NCBI RefSeq assembly: GCF_946479975.1 | Contig: NZ_CAMLIX010000005.1 | Span: forward strand, 1 to 49,518 | Origin: an uncultured Flavobacterium sp. | GTDB lineage: Bacteria; Bacteroidota; Bacteroidia; Flavobacteriales; Flavobacteriaceae | Direction of reading: 5' to 3' | DNA length: 49,518 bases | Part shown: piece by piece, positions 40,919 through 49,298 of the stretch | Layout of the letters: the number at the start of each line of letters is the position of its first letter | Position numbering within the stretch: position 1 is the stretch's first letter | Position numbers and translations under genes: made by a program | Notes under the pieces: model-generated | The model's input: the letters and a program-made list of their open reading frames with translations, nothing else | What the model was told of the DNA's origin: nothing | The model's database searches: none

Positions 40919-41510
40919 TGCGATAATTTTTGATTTTGGAGATATTTTTATCAATTTAGACAAACCTGCCCCGATTTCTGGTTTACAAAAATTAGGAATG
41001 AAAGAATGGAATTCTGATTTTGATCAATTAAATCATTCGTTCGAAACGGGATCTATCTCGCCCGAAGATTTTATTGGCGGTTTTCAAAAACAATTACCAA
41101 ATGCTTCAAAAGAAGAAATTTTAAAAGCGTGGAATTCTGTTTTGGCTGATTTTCCAAAATATCGGTTGGAGTTTCTTCAGGAATTGGCAAAAAAATACCG
41201 TTTGTTTTTATTAAGTAATACCGATTCTATTCATATTGCTACTTTCGAAAAAAATAATGCTTCTTTTTTCAAGGATTTTTATGATTGCTTCGAAAAAGTT
41301 TATTTTTCATTTGATATGGGATTACGAAAACCAGATCCGAAAATCTATCAAGTTTTATTGGATAACCATAATTTAATTCCAGAAAACACTTTGTTTGTTG
41401 ATGACAAAACAGAAAACACAGACAGCGCGGCAACTTTAGGAATTAAAGTCTGGAATCTGCAAGTTGGAAAAGAAGATGTAAATGATCTCTATAAAAAGAA
41501 TTTACTTTAA
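40911..41510 (+). CDS. HAD-IA phosphatase (YihX-like), possible riboflavin-pathway phosphatase
   Basis: A 199-residue HAD hydrolase. Motif I is IIFDFGDIFINLD (nucleophile Asp8), motif II LLSNTDS, the Lys is in GLRKPDPKIYQ and motif III is LFVDDKTENTD. The class I cap (helical) lies at about 18-95. It overlaps ribD by 8 bases, so it is translated with it. The phosphatase that removes the phosphate from the RibD product is a HAD enzyme in several bacteria; the coupling makes this protein a candidate, but other substrates (hexose phosphates, FMN) are possible. Confidence 0.88.
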   Translation: MIDAIIFDFGDIFINLDKPAPISGLQKLGMKEWNSDFDQLNHSFETGSISPEDFIGGFQKQLPNASKEEILKAWNSVLADFPKYRLEFLQELAKKYRLFLLSNTDSIHIATFEKNNASFFKDFYDCFEKVYFSFDMGLRKPDPKIYQVLLDNHNLIPENTLFVDDKTENTDSAATLGIKVWNLQVGKEDVNDLYKKNLL

Positions 41511-41545
41511 GATTAAAAAAAATACGCCAAAGATTAAAGGATTAT

Positions 41546-41590
41546 CACAGATTTTATTTAAAAGAATCCTTAAAATCTTTTTAATCTGTG
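41546..41590. repeat. CACAGATT inverted repeat
   Basis: CACAGATT (41546-41553) and AATCTGTG (41583-41590) with AAAAGAATCCTTAAAATC between form an imperfect hairpin after the HAD gene. It may terminate or process the ribD transcript. Confidence 0.5.
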
Positions 41591-41624
41591 GCAAAAAAAA
41601 ACAAACACAATTTAGATTACTGAT

Positions 41625-42257
41625 TTGGAAATTAACGATACTTATCAAACTATTGCATCTGCATCTGAAGAAATGCTGTTTAAAGAAAAAGGCAGTAAGT
41701 TCTTTGGCTACGCATTTCCGATAGATCACGAAGACGAAGTTAAACCCATTATTGAAGACTTAAAAAAGCAACATCCGCATGCAGTACATTATTGTTATGC
41801 GTATCAAATAGGTGTTGGAAATAAAATCTCGTATCGCGCCAACGATGATGGTGAACCAAGTAACACAGCAGGCGCACCAATTTACGGACAAATACAATCT
41901 TTTGGATTAACAAATGTTCTTGTAGTTGTAGTGCGAATTTTTGGCGGAATAAAATTAGGTGTCGGAGGATTAATTTCTGCTTATCGAACTACCGCACAAA
42001 TGACTTTAGAAGTTTGTGAAATTGTCGAAAAAACAATTGATGTGGAATTTTTAATTTCTTTTGATTACAAAAACATGAATAAGGTAATGCGTGTAATTAA
42101 AGAGAAAAAGCTCGAAATCACATCACAAGAAATGGAAATGGATGAAATTTCAGGTCTTCCAATTGGCAAAATTCGGACAAAAACGCGAAAAAAAAATGCC
42201 GAAACCGTGTTCAGCATTTTTGATTTAATGTTCGAAATTGATATTAAATTAGTATAA
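41625..42257 (+). CDS. YigZ/IMPACT family protein
   Basis: A 210-residue protein of the UPF0029/IMPACT family. Marker sequences are KGSKFFGYAFPI, the strand-turn DGEPSNTAGAPIYGQI, VRIFGGIKLGVGGLISAYR, and a C-terminal ferredoxin-like domain (about 135-205). The start is taken as the TTG at 41625 (MEINDTYQTIA), since no ATG is available before the conserved SKFFG region. Bacterial YigZ function is unclear; the eukaryotic homologue IMPACT regulates Gcn2. It is separated from the HAD gene by a repeat. Confidence 0.9.
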   Translation: MEINDTYQTIASASEEMLFKEKGSKFFGYAFPIDHEDEVKPIIEDLKKQHPHAVHYCYAYQIGVGNKISYRANDDGEPSNTAGAPIYGQIQSFGLTNVLVVVVRIFGGIKLGVGGLISAYRTTAQMTLEVCEIVEKTIDVEFLISFDYKNMNKVMRVIKEKKLEITSQEMEMDEISGLPIGKIRTKTRKKNAETVFSIFDLMFEIDIKLV

Positions 42258-42288
42258 ATTAACATCAAAATCGTAGTCGTTTTCACAA

Positions 42289-42693
42289 TTACTCAAGCGA
42301 TTTAAATATTTCCAAAATATAATCTGGAGGAGCTGTTGGACGACCCGTTTTTAACGCAACAAATACCAAAATAAAGCTTGCAGTTGTTAATAACTCATTC
42401 GCCTCATTATAGATCGCGCAGTCAAATTCAATCTTAACAGAAGAGTGACTTTTAAAAGTAGTATGAATTGTTAAAAGTTCGTCATATTTCGCAGACTTTT
42501 TGTAATTTATATTCATATTTACAATTGGAAGCCCAATACCGCTTTCTTCCATACTTTTATACGAAACCCCTTTATTTCTAAGCCATTCCACGCGTCCGAT
42601 TTCAAAATAAGGAATATAATTTCCGTGATAAACGACTCCCATCTGGTCGGTTTCTGAGTAACGAACTCGTACTTGAGTCTGGTGATTTTTCAT
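42289..42693 (-). CDS. Acyl-CoA thioesterase, hot-dog fold (YbgC/FadM-like)
   Basis: A 134-residue hot-dog thioesterase of the 4-hydroxybenzoyl-CoA type. The active site reads RYSETDQMGVVYHGNYIPYF with catalytic Asp16, the central helix ends GRVEWLRNKGVSY, and the remaining strands follow. Substrate probably acyl-CoA. It is convergent with the YigZ gene, 31 bases apart, and divergent from dnaA. Confidence 0.9.
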   Translation of the reverse strand: MKNHQTQVRVRYSETDQMGVVYHGNYIPYFEIGRVEWLRNKGVSYKSMEESGIGLPIVNMNINYKKSAKYDELLTIHTTFKSHSSVKIEFDCAIYNEANELLTTASFILVFVALKTGRPTAPPDYILEIFKSLE

Positions 42694-42881
42694 TGATAAA
42701 ATATTAAAAAAATTTAAATTTAAAAAGCCCTGTTACAACTTTTTTTTATAAAATTAGACATCAAAATATTTTTTTTTACAGAAATTTGTTCACATATTTG
42801 TTATCCCGAAATACGGAATAAAATTGCTCCTTATTTATTAGGAGAATCTTTATAACAATAATAAAAAATTTAACTGAATCT

Positions 42882-44309
42882 ATGACTAAAACTGCTCAAT
42901 CGGTATGGGAAAACTGTTTGTCCTTTATAAAGGATAATATTCAAGATCAAGCATACAAAACTTGGTTCGAACCAATCAAATCAGTTGAGCTAACCGATAA
43001 CGCGTTATATATTCAAGTTCCAAGTAAATTTTTCTACGAATGGCTCGAAGAGCATTACGTAAAATTATTGAAAGTTGCGTTAACCAAAGAACTGGGAAAA
43101 AACGCAAAGTTACTCTATAAAATTAAAATGGAGAACACTTATGGAAACAAACAGCCGTTTACCGAGCAGCTGCCAAGTTCTAATAGAGTGCCAATGAAAC
43201 CGCAAGAGGTTGATGCTCCTTTTAAAAACCTAAATCCTGAACTTAAAAACCCGTTTGTAATTCCTGGAATTAGAAATTTAAAAATTGAATCGCAGTTAAA
43301 TCCGAATTACAGTTTTGATAATTTCTTAGAAGGAGACTCTAACCGTTTGGCTCGTTCTGCGGGTATGGCGGTTGCCAACAAACCTGGAGGAACTTCTTTT
43401 AACCCATTATTGATTTTTGGTGGAGTTGGTTTAGGAAAAACGCACTTAGCGCATGCTATAGGCGTAGAAGTAAAAGATAAATATCCGGAAAAGACTGTTT
43501 TATATATTTCTGCTGAGATTTTCACACAACAATATATTGATTCTGTAAAAAAGAACAATCGTAACGATTTCATTCACTTTTACCAATTGATTGATGTTTT
43601 AATTATTGATGATGTTCAGTTTTTATCTGGTAAATCAGGAACACAGGATGTATTCTTCCATATTTTCAACTATTTACACCAAAACGGAAAACAGGTAATT
43701 TTAACGTCTGACAAGGCTCCTGTTGATATGCAGGATATTGAGCAACGTTTGTTATCTCGTTTTAAATGGGGATTATCTGCAGAATTACATCAGCCAGATT
43801 ACGAAACTCGTATTTCGATCTTAAAAAATATTTTATATCGTGATGGTGTAGAAATGCCAGAAGATATTTTAGAATATGTTGCTCGTAACATAAAATCAAA
43901 TGTTAGAGAATTAGAAGGCGCCATTATTTCTTTAATCGCTCAATCTTCTTTCAACAAAAAAGAAGTTACGATTGAATTAGCAAAAAGTGTTGTAGAGAAA
44001 TTTGTTAAAAACGTAAAGAGAGAAATCTCTATCGATTATATTCAAAAAATCGTATCAGATTATTTCCAGTTAGACATTGAAACACTTCAATCTAAAACTC
44101 GAAAAAGACACGTTGTACAAGCAAGACAATTAGCGATGTTTTTTGCAAAGAAATTTACAAAAGCTTCTTTGGCAAATATTGGTTCACAAATTGGAGACCG
44201 CGATCACGCTACTGTTCTTCACGCTTGTAAAACCGTTGACAATTTAGTTTCTACAGACAAACAATTTAAAAAGTTTGTTGAAGACATTAATAAAAAACTA
44301 ACGCTTTAA
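42882..44309 (+). CDS. dnaA: Chromosomal replication initiator DnaA
   Basis: A 475-residue AAA+ protein that opens the replication origin. Domain I (1-85) is the helicase-loading part (CLSFIKDNIQDQAYKTWFEP); domain II is a short linker; domain III has NPLLIFGGVGLGKTHLAHAI (Walker A about 180), VLIIDDVQFLSG (Walker B) and the arginine-finger region LLSRFKWGLSAELHQPD; domain IV ends with the DNA-binding signature GDRDHATVLHACKTVDNL. Upstream lies a 188-base divergent gap with a CTCCT-TATTTATT-AGGAG hairpin and one near-match DnaA box (TTGTTCACA, 42786). The phosphatase gene follows after 8 bases. Confidence 0.97.
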   Translation: MTKTAQSVWENCLSFIKDNIQDQAYKTWFEPIKSVELTDNALYIQVPSKFFYEWLEEHYVKLLKVALTKELGKNAKLLYKIKMENTYGNKQPFTEQLPSSNRVPMKPQEVDAPFKNLNPELKNPFVIPGIRNLKIESQLNPNYSFDNFLEGDSNRLARSAGMAVANKPGGTSFNPLLIFGGVGLGKTHLAHAIGVEVKDKYPEKTVLYISAEIFTQQYIDSVKKNNRNDFIHFYQLIDVLIIDDVQFLSGKSGTQDVFFHIFNYLHQNGKQVILTSDKAPVDMQDIEQRLLSRFKWGLSAELHQPDYETRISILKNILYRDGVEMPEDILEYVARNIKSNVRELEGAIISLIAQSSFNKKEVTIELAKSVVEKFVKNVKREISIDYIQKIVSDYFQLDIETLQSKTRKRHVVQARQLAMFFAKKFTKASLANIGSQIGDRDHATVLHACKTVDNLVSTDKQFKKFVEDINKKLTL

Positions 44310-44317
44310 GACGCACC

Positions 44318-44785
44318 ATGCCTGTAAAAATCTTAATGGTTTGTTTAGGGAATATCTGTAGATCTCCTTTAGCCGAAGGAATTTTAGCTTCTAAATTACC
44401 TCAAGATAAATTCTTTGTCGATTCGGCAGGTACAGGTTCTTGGCATGTTGGTCATTGTCCAGACAAGCGCTCAATAGAAGTTGCTAAAAAAAACGGCATT
44501 AATATTAGCACGCAAAAAGGAAGACAGATTAAATCGAGTGATTTTGACGAGTTTGATTATATTTTTGTTATGGATAATTCTAATTTCAATGATGTAAGCC
44601 ACTTGGCAAAAAGACCGGAACACAAAAATAAAATTCATTTGATTCTAAATGAATTATTTCCAGATGAAAATGTAGATGTTCCAGATCCTTATTATGGTGC
44701 ATCCAACGGATTTGAAAATGTTTATCAAATGCTTAACGAAGTAACCGATATAATCGCAGATAAACTTATCAAAAAACACGCTTAA
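44318..44785 (+). CDS. Low-molecular-weight protein-tyrosine phosphatase
   Basis: A 155-residue phosphatase. The P-loop CLGNICRS (9-16) has the C-x5-R-S pattern with Cys9 as nucleophile, and the general-acid loop VPDPYYGASNGFENVY has Asp, with two Tyr as in tyrosine-specific members. It starts 8 bases after dnaA stops, so the two genes are probably co-transcribed, as in other Bacteroidota. Targets are unknown. Confidence 0.94.
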   Translation: MPVKILMVCLGNICRSPLAEGILASKLPQDKFFVDSAGTGSWHVGHCPDKRSIEVAKKNGINISTQKGRQIKSSDFDEFDYIFVMDNSNFNDVSHLAKRPEHKNKIHLILNELFPDENVDVPDPYYGASNGFENVYQMLNEVTDIIADKLIKKHA

Positions 44786-44846
44786 CTTCAATTCAATTGT
44801 TTCTAAAAATGAGATAATTGAATTTTTTAATTTTAAATACTTACAC

Positions 44847-45560
44847 ATGAAACTTCTCGGAAAATTATATTTAATTCCAACTACAATGGGTGAAAGCGAT
44901 CCGATGGATGTTTTACCCCAAACCGTAAGAAGAACAATAGAAGTTATTGACCATTATATTGTTGAGAATGACAAAACGGCTAGAAAATCTATAAAAGCAG
45001 TTTATCCTGAGAAAAAACAATCTGAATTGGTTCTTTTCACTTTAAATAAAAGAACAGAAACCCATGAACATTTAGAATTCATCAAACCTTTATTAGAAGG
45101 AAAAAATATGGGCTTAATGAGCGAAGCAGGTTGTCCGGGTGTTGCAGATCCTGGGGCTGTAATTGTAAAATTGGCACACGAAAAAGGAATTCAGGTAGTG
45201 CCTTTGGTTGGCCCTTCTTCTATCCTATTGGCGATGATGGCATCTGGAATGAACGGCCAAAGTTTTACTTTTAATGGATATTTACCAATTGATAAGGATG
45301 ACAAAAAATCGGCAATTCGTCATTTTGAGAAATTATCTTCTGATAAAAATCAATCGCAGTTATTTATTGAAACGCCTTATAGAAACAATAAATTGATTGA
45401 AGATCTTTTGCAGATTTTAAGTCCTGCGACACATCTTTGTATTGCAACAGATATTACTTTACCAACAGAATTCATAAAAACTTTGAAAGTTGCTGATTGG
45501 AAAAAATTAAAAATTGATATTGATAAGCGACCGACTATTTTTATTATTCATAAAATGTAA
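44847..45560 (+). CDS. SAM-dependent methyltransferase, RsmI-like (tetrapyrrole methylase fold)
   Basis: A 237-residue protein with the tetrapyrrole (corrin/porphyrin) methylase fold. GLMSEAGCPGVADPGAVIVKLAH and VVPLVGPSSILLAMMASGMN match the SAM-binding loops of RsmI, the 16S rRNA C1402 2'-O-methyltransferase. It is shorter than RsmI (about 285) because it lacks the C-terminal domain, and resembles a separate Bacteroidota group. The true substrate is uncertain. It starts 61 bases after the phosphatase gene. Confidence 0.85.
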   Translation: MKLLGKLYLIPTTMGESDPMDVLPQTVRRTIEVIDHYIVENDKTARKSIKAVYPEKKQSELVLFTLNKRTETHEHLEFIKPLLEGKNMGLMSEAGCPGVADPGAVIVKLAHEKGIQVVPLVGPSSILLAMMASGMNGQSFTFNGYLPIDKDDKKSAIRHFEKLSSDKNQSQLFIETPYRNNKLIEDLLQILSPATHLCIATDITLPTEFIKTLKVADWKKLKIDIDKRPTIFIIHKM

Positions 45561-45572
45561 AAACAATTTAAA

Positions 45573-46040
45573 ATGAAAAAAATTCTTTTACTTCTTTTAG
45601 TAGTTTGCTTTGCACAAAATACATTTTCACAAAAGACCAAAACAAACGATATTATAACTATTGACGAACCCAATAATCAAAAAATTCCTGAAGGAGCTGA
45701 ACCTAATAGTGATTATACAGTTTATAATACAGCAGGAATAGATGTCAAGCCTGAATTTCCTGGAGGAAGAATTGCATTTGAAAATTTCATTAAAATAAAT
45801 TTCAAAATTCCAAAAGAAAAATCAGATCTTAAAGGTAAAATTTACACAGTTTTTGTTGTAGAAAAAGATGGCTCTCTGAGCGATTTTAAAATTTTAAGAG
45901 ATTTAGGTTATGAGACGGCAAGCGAAGCCATTAGAGTTTTAAAAAAATCTCCAAAATGGACTCCTGGAAGACATGAAAATAAATTAGTTAGAGTCTTGTA
46001 TTCTGTACCGCTTCTAATAAATATGTCGGAAACCAAATAG
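45573..46040 (+). CDS. Secreted TonB C-terminal domain protein
   Basis: A 155-residue protein with a signal peptide (MKKILLLLLVVCFAQNTFSQ) and then one TonB C-terminal domain (about 55-150): KPEFPGGRIAFENFIKINFK, KIYTVFVVEKDGSLSDFKIL and ASEAIRVLKKSPKWTPGRHE. Unlike TonB, it has no membrane anchor, no proline-rich spacer and no ExbB-contact helix, so it cannot energise receptors directly. Such stand-alone domains are common in Bacteroidota; role unknown. It lies 12 bases after the methyltransferase gene, so it is probably in the same transcript. Confidence 0.85.
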   Translation: MKKILLLLLVVCFAQNTFSQKTKTNDIITIDEPNNQKIPEGAEPNSDYTVYNTAGIDVKPEFPGGRIAFENFIKINFKIPKEKSDLKGKIYTVFVVEKDGSLSDFKILRDLGYETASEAIRVLKKSPKWTPGRHENKLVRVLYSVPLLINMSETK

Positions 46041-46091
46041 TCAATCTATTTTTTTATAAATAGCTCACAAGTTTCCCCCAAATCAATCTTT

Positions 46092-47220
46092 ATGAGTAAA
46101 CTTCCAAACGTAACCACAAGCATCTTTACGGTAATGTCAAAAATGGCAGCCGAATACAATGCTATAAACCTTTCGCAAGGATTTCCTAATTTTCCTGTTG
46201 ATAAAAGATTGACTGATATTGTATCGAGATTAGCAAAAGAAAATGTGCATCAATACACACCAATGGCTGGTTATCCGCCGTTGATGAACAAAATTGCAAA
46301 GCTTACTCAAGATTCTTATAAAAGAACAATCAATCCTGACACAGAACTTTTGATTACTGCCGGAGCAACTCAGGGAATTTTTACTACCATTTTGGCTTTA
46401 GTAAAAGAAAACGACGAAGTAATTATTCTCGATCCGAGTTACGATTCGTATGAATCTCCTGTTTTACTTTGTAAAGCAAAACCCCGTTCGAGTATCTTTA
46501 AATGATGATTATACGCCAAATTGGGAAAGAATTGAAAAAGCTTGTTCTGCAAAAACCAGAATGATGATTATCAATAATCCGCATAATCCAACGGGAAAAA
46601 TATTAACCGAAAATGATTTTATTCAGCTAAAAAATCTTCTAGAAAAATATCCAGACATTATCATTTTATCTGATGAAGTTTACGAATACATTACTTTTGA
46701 AGAAAAACATATATCGGCACACACCAAAGATTTTCTTTTAGATCGTTGTGTAATGGTTTCTTCTTTCGGAAAATCATTCCATATTACAGGTTGGAAAATC
46801 GGTTACACCATTGCACCCGAACATTTAATGAAAGAAATCAAAAAGGTACATCAGTTTTTGGTTTTCAGTGTAAACAGTATTTCTCAGTTTGCTATCAGCG
46901 AATATCTTGATGTTGTCGATGTGAATTTATTGGGGAAATTCTATCAAGAAAAACGAGATTATTTCCAGAAATTGCTCCAAAACAGCCGTTTCGAATTAAA
47001 ACCATGTGAAGGAACTTATTTCCAAGTCGCTTCCTATGCTTCGATTTCAAATGAAGACGATGTTACGTTTTGTAAAAACTTAATCATAGATCACGGCGTT
47101 GCTACCATTCCTATTTCTACTTTTTATTCGGACCATAAAGATCAAAAGCTAATACGCTTTTGCTTTGCCAAAGATGACTTTACATTAGAATCTGCAGCAA
47201 AAAAATTATCTGAAATATAA
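46092..47220 (+). pseudogene. Methionine/kynurenine-type aminotransferase, split by a +1 frameshift
   Basis: Reads as one class I/II PLP aminotransferase (about 375 residues) if one base is removed near 46482-46485. The 5' part gives MSKLPNVTTSIFTVMSKMAA through SYDSYESPVLLCKAKP, then runs out of frame to a stop at 46503-46505. From the other frame the homology continues without a gap: VRVSLNDDYTPNWERIEKAC, NNPHNPTGK, the PLP-lysine region SSFGKSFHITGWKIGY and IRFCFAKDD. The break falls in a run of four C where three would restore the frame, and all catalytic residues are intact. Either a real null mutation, a phase-variable homopolymer, or a sequencing error. The family is YbdL-like, producing methionine from its 2-oxo acid in salvage. 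Confidence 0.85.
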
Positions 47221-47296
47221 AATTTCTTGAAATTTTATAACATTATTATGCATGCATCCTATTTTATTTAACTAATATTGTAAAAAAAGAAAAAGT

Positions 47297-48178
47297 ATGA
47301 GCTACACAGATAAAATGTTACGTGATGATGCTTTAAAAGGTAAAGTCATTGTCGTTACAGGCGGCGGAAGTGGTCTAGGAAAAGCAATGACCAAATATTT
47401 TCTCGAATTAGGAGCTCAAGTAGCGATAACATCTAGAGATCTGGAAAAGTTAAAAACTACAGCCACTGAGCTTGAAAGTGAAACTGGCGGAAAATGTTTA
47501 CCACTTCAATGTGATGTTCGTCATTACGAAGAAGTAGAAAATATGCTTCAGGAAACTTTAAAAGTATTCGGGAAAGTTGACGTTCTTTTAAACAATGCAG
47601 CCGGAAATTTTATTTCTCCGACAGAAAGATTATCTGCAAATGCATTTGATACTGTGATAGATATTGTACTTAAAGGTTCTAAAAACTGTACTTTAGCTTT
47701 TGGAAAACACTGGATTGATACCAAACAAACTTCTGCAACGATTTTAAATATAGTTACCACTTACGCTTGGACAGGATCGGCTTATGTGGTTCCGAGTGCT
47801 ACAGCAAAAGCAGGAGTTTTAGCAATGACAAGAAGTCTTGCTGTAGAATGGGCAAAATACGGAATTCGTTCTAACGCAATTGCACCTGGACCATTCCCTA
47901 CAAAAGGAGCTTGGGACAGATTACTGCCTGGAGATCTAGCTGAAAAATTTGATATGGCGAAAAAAGTGCCATTAAAAAGAGTTGGAGATCACCAAGAATT
48001 GGCAAATTTAGCAGCTTATTTAGTTTCCGATTTTTCTGCTTATGTAAATGGAGATGTCATCACGATTGACGGTGGCGAATGGCTAAAAGGCGCTGGACAA
48101 TTCAACTTATTAGAAGCAATTCCAGAAGAACTTTGGGATCAGCTTGAAATGATGATAAAAGCAAAAAAGAATAAATAA
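47297..48178 (+). CDS. SDR family oxidoreductase, 2,4-dienoyl-CoA reductase-like
   Basis: A 293-residue short-chain dehydrogenase. The cofactor motif TGGGSGLGKA (about 21-30) is followed by SRDLEK (NADP-type), LLNNAAGNF, and SLAVEWAKYGIRSNAIAPGP, a stretch typical of peroxisomal-type 2,4-dienoyl-CoA reductases. The usual Tyr-x-x-x-Lys is replaced: the region reads SAYVVPSATAKAGV, with Ser and Lys but no Tyr in the normal place, as known for this branch. IDGGEWLKGAGQFN near the end also fits. Likely acts in unsaturated fatty-acid beta-oxidation. It has a terminator after it. Confidence 0.88.
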   Translation: MSYTDKMLRDDALKGKVIVVTGGGSGLGKAMTKYFLELGAQVAITSRDLEKLKTTATELESETGGKCLPLQCDVRHYEEVENMLQETLKVFGKVDVLLNNAAGNFISPTERLSANAFDTVIDIVLKGSKNCTLAFGKHWIDTKQTSATILNIVTTYAWTGSAYVVPSATAKAGVLAMTRSLAVEWAKYGIRSNAIAPGPFPTKGAWDRLLPGDLAEKFDMAKKVPLKRVGDHQELANLAAYLVSDFSAYVNGDVITIDGGEWLKGAGQFNLLEAIPEELWDQLEMMIKAKKNK

Positions 48179-48231
48179 TTACAAGTGCTTACTAAATTCA
48201 GAATATTTTTTAAAACTATACTGATTGCACG

Positions 48232-48264
48232 AAATCCCGAAGGTTTACTTTCGGGATTTTTTTT
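48232..48264 (+). terminator. Terminator after the dienoyl-CoA reductase-like gene
   Basis: AAATCCCGAA (48232-48241) and TTCGGGATTT (48250-48259) with an eight-base loop and T run. Confidence 0.85.
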
Positions 48265-48274
48265 ATTTTTTTTC

Positions 48275-48475
48275 ACCATATAAGTTCATGTAAGAGATTA
48301 TAAGTTTTTGCTTAATGTCTTTAAATGAACTTCTAATTAATTATATGGTTTTAAAAACACATAATTTGGTCTTTTATCAATTTGACGACAATTATTTCAG
48401 TTAACTAACATTTTGTTTAAATATTTTCTAGCTTAAATTTACTTACATTACTTATATGGTTTTAAACAGATAATT
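48275..48475. repeat. ATATGGTTTTAAA repeat block upstream of udk
   Basis: ACCATATAAGTTCATGTAAG (48275-48294) is inverted relative to the two direct copies of ATATGGTTTTAAA at 48343-48355 and 48454-48466, each followed by a similar ACACATAATTTG / ACAGATAATTTG. The family also includes the inverted repeat at 9963-10086. The 354-base gap between the two genes holds only this, a terminator and the udk promoter. Confidence 0.6.
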
Positions 48476-48499
48476 TGTTTAGCGATTCAGTTAAATTAT

Positions 48500-48507
48500 T
48501 ATTTTTG
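48500..48507 (+). promoter_or_regulatory. Promoter -7 box of udk
   Basis: TATTTTTG, an exact TAnnTTTG match, ends 25 bases before the udk start. Confidence 0.5.
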
Positions 48508-48532
48508 CGAAACAATTTATAACATCAATTTT

Positions 48533-49141
48533 ATGCTCATTATAGGAATCGCCGGAGGAACAGGAAGTGGAAAAACAACAGTAGTACACCAAATCATGAA
48601 CGAGTTGCCACACACAGAAGTGGGAGTAATTTCTCAGGATTCTTATTATAAAGAAACAACCAATTTATCTTTTGACGAAAGAGCATTAATCAATTTTGAT
48701 CACCCGCGTGCGATCGATTTTGATTTATTGGTAGGACATTTAAAAGCTTTAAAAGCTGGAGAAACTATCGATCAGCCGGTTTATTCATTTGTACAACACA
48801 ATAGAACAGACGATACAGTTTCTACTCATCCTAGAAAAGTAATGATTGTAGAAGGAATTTTAATTTTGACAAATCCAGAATTACGAGAAATGTTCGATAT
48901 TAAAGTTTACGTTCACGCAGATTCTGACGAAAGATTAATTCGTCGTTTAAAAAGAGATATTTCAGAACGCGGACGCGATATCGATGAAGTTTTAAGCCGT
49001 TACCAAACGACTTTAAAGCCTATGCACGAGCAGTTTATCGAGCCGTCTAAAGCTTTTGCAGACATCATTATTCCAAATGACAAATACAATACGGTAGCAA
49101 TTGATGTAGTTCGCGCTGTAATTAATCAGAGAATTTTATAA
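48533..49141 (+). CDS. udk: Uridine kinase
   Basis: A 202-residue P-loop kinase of pyrimidine salvage, phosphorylating uridine and cytidine. The P-loop GGTGSGKTT is at 8-16, followed by VISQDSYYKETT, NFDHPRAIDFDLLVGHL (nucleoside site) and VEGILILTNPELREMF (Walker B), and RRLKRDISERGRDIDEVL (lid), all characteristic of Udk. Length fits. Isolated promoter upstream; the repeat element at 49172 lies between it and the next gene. Confidence 0.96.
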   Translation: MLIIGIAGGTGSGKTTVVHQIMNELPHTEVGVISQDSYYKETTNLSFDERALINFDHPRAIDFDLLVGHLKALKAGETIDQPVYSFVQHNRTDDTVSTHPRKVMIVEGILILTNPELREMFDIKVYVHADSDERLIRRLKRDISERGRDIDEVLSRYQTTLKPMHEQFIEPSKAFADIIIPNDKYNTVAIDVVRAVINQRIL

Positions 49142-49171
49142 TTTTTATCGTAAATTTAAACCATAATAATT

Positions 49172-49262
49172 AGGAGCTGATTCCCGCTTTCGCCTTTATC
49201 TTTTTATGGTCTCGTTAAAGAAACGAGACTATAAAAAGGATAGCGGCTCTATCGGGGCTAGA
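49172..49262 (-). repeat. Dispersed CTAGCCC intergenic element, copy 3 with internal hairpin
   Basis: Read on the minus strand it starts CTAGCCCCGATAGAGCCGCT (49261 on) and ends GGGAATCAGCTCC. Inside, CTTTTTATGGTCTCGTT (49200-49216) pairs with AACGAGACTATAAAAAG (49222-49238), one G-T wobble, as a strong hairpin. The start matches copies at 2865 and 16138. Confidence 0.65.
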
Positions 49263-49298
49263 AACACCACTCAAATTCAAAAGAAATAATAGTTTAAA

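Noticed and set aside
42694..42881. Replication origin next to dnaA
   Set aside because: Only one near-match DnaA box (TTGTTCACA) and no cluster or AT-rich unwinding element with it; at most an autoregulatory site.
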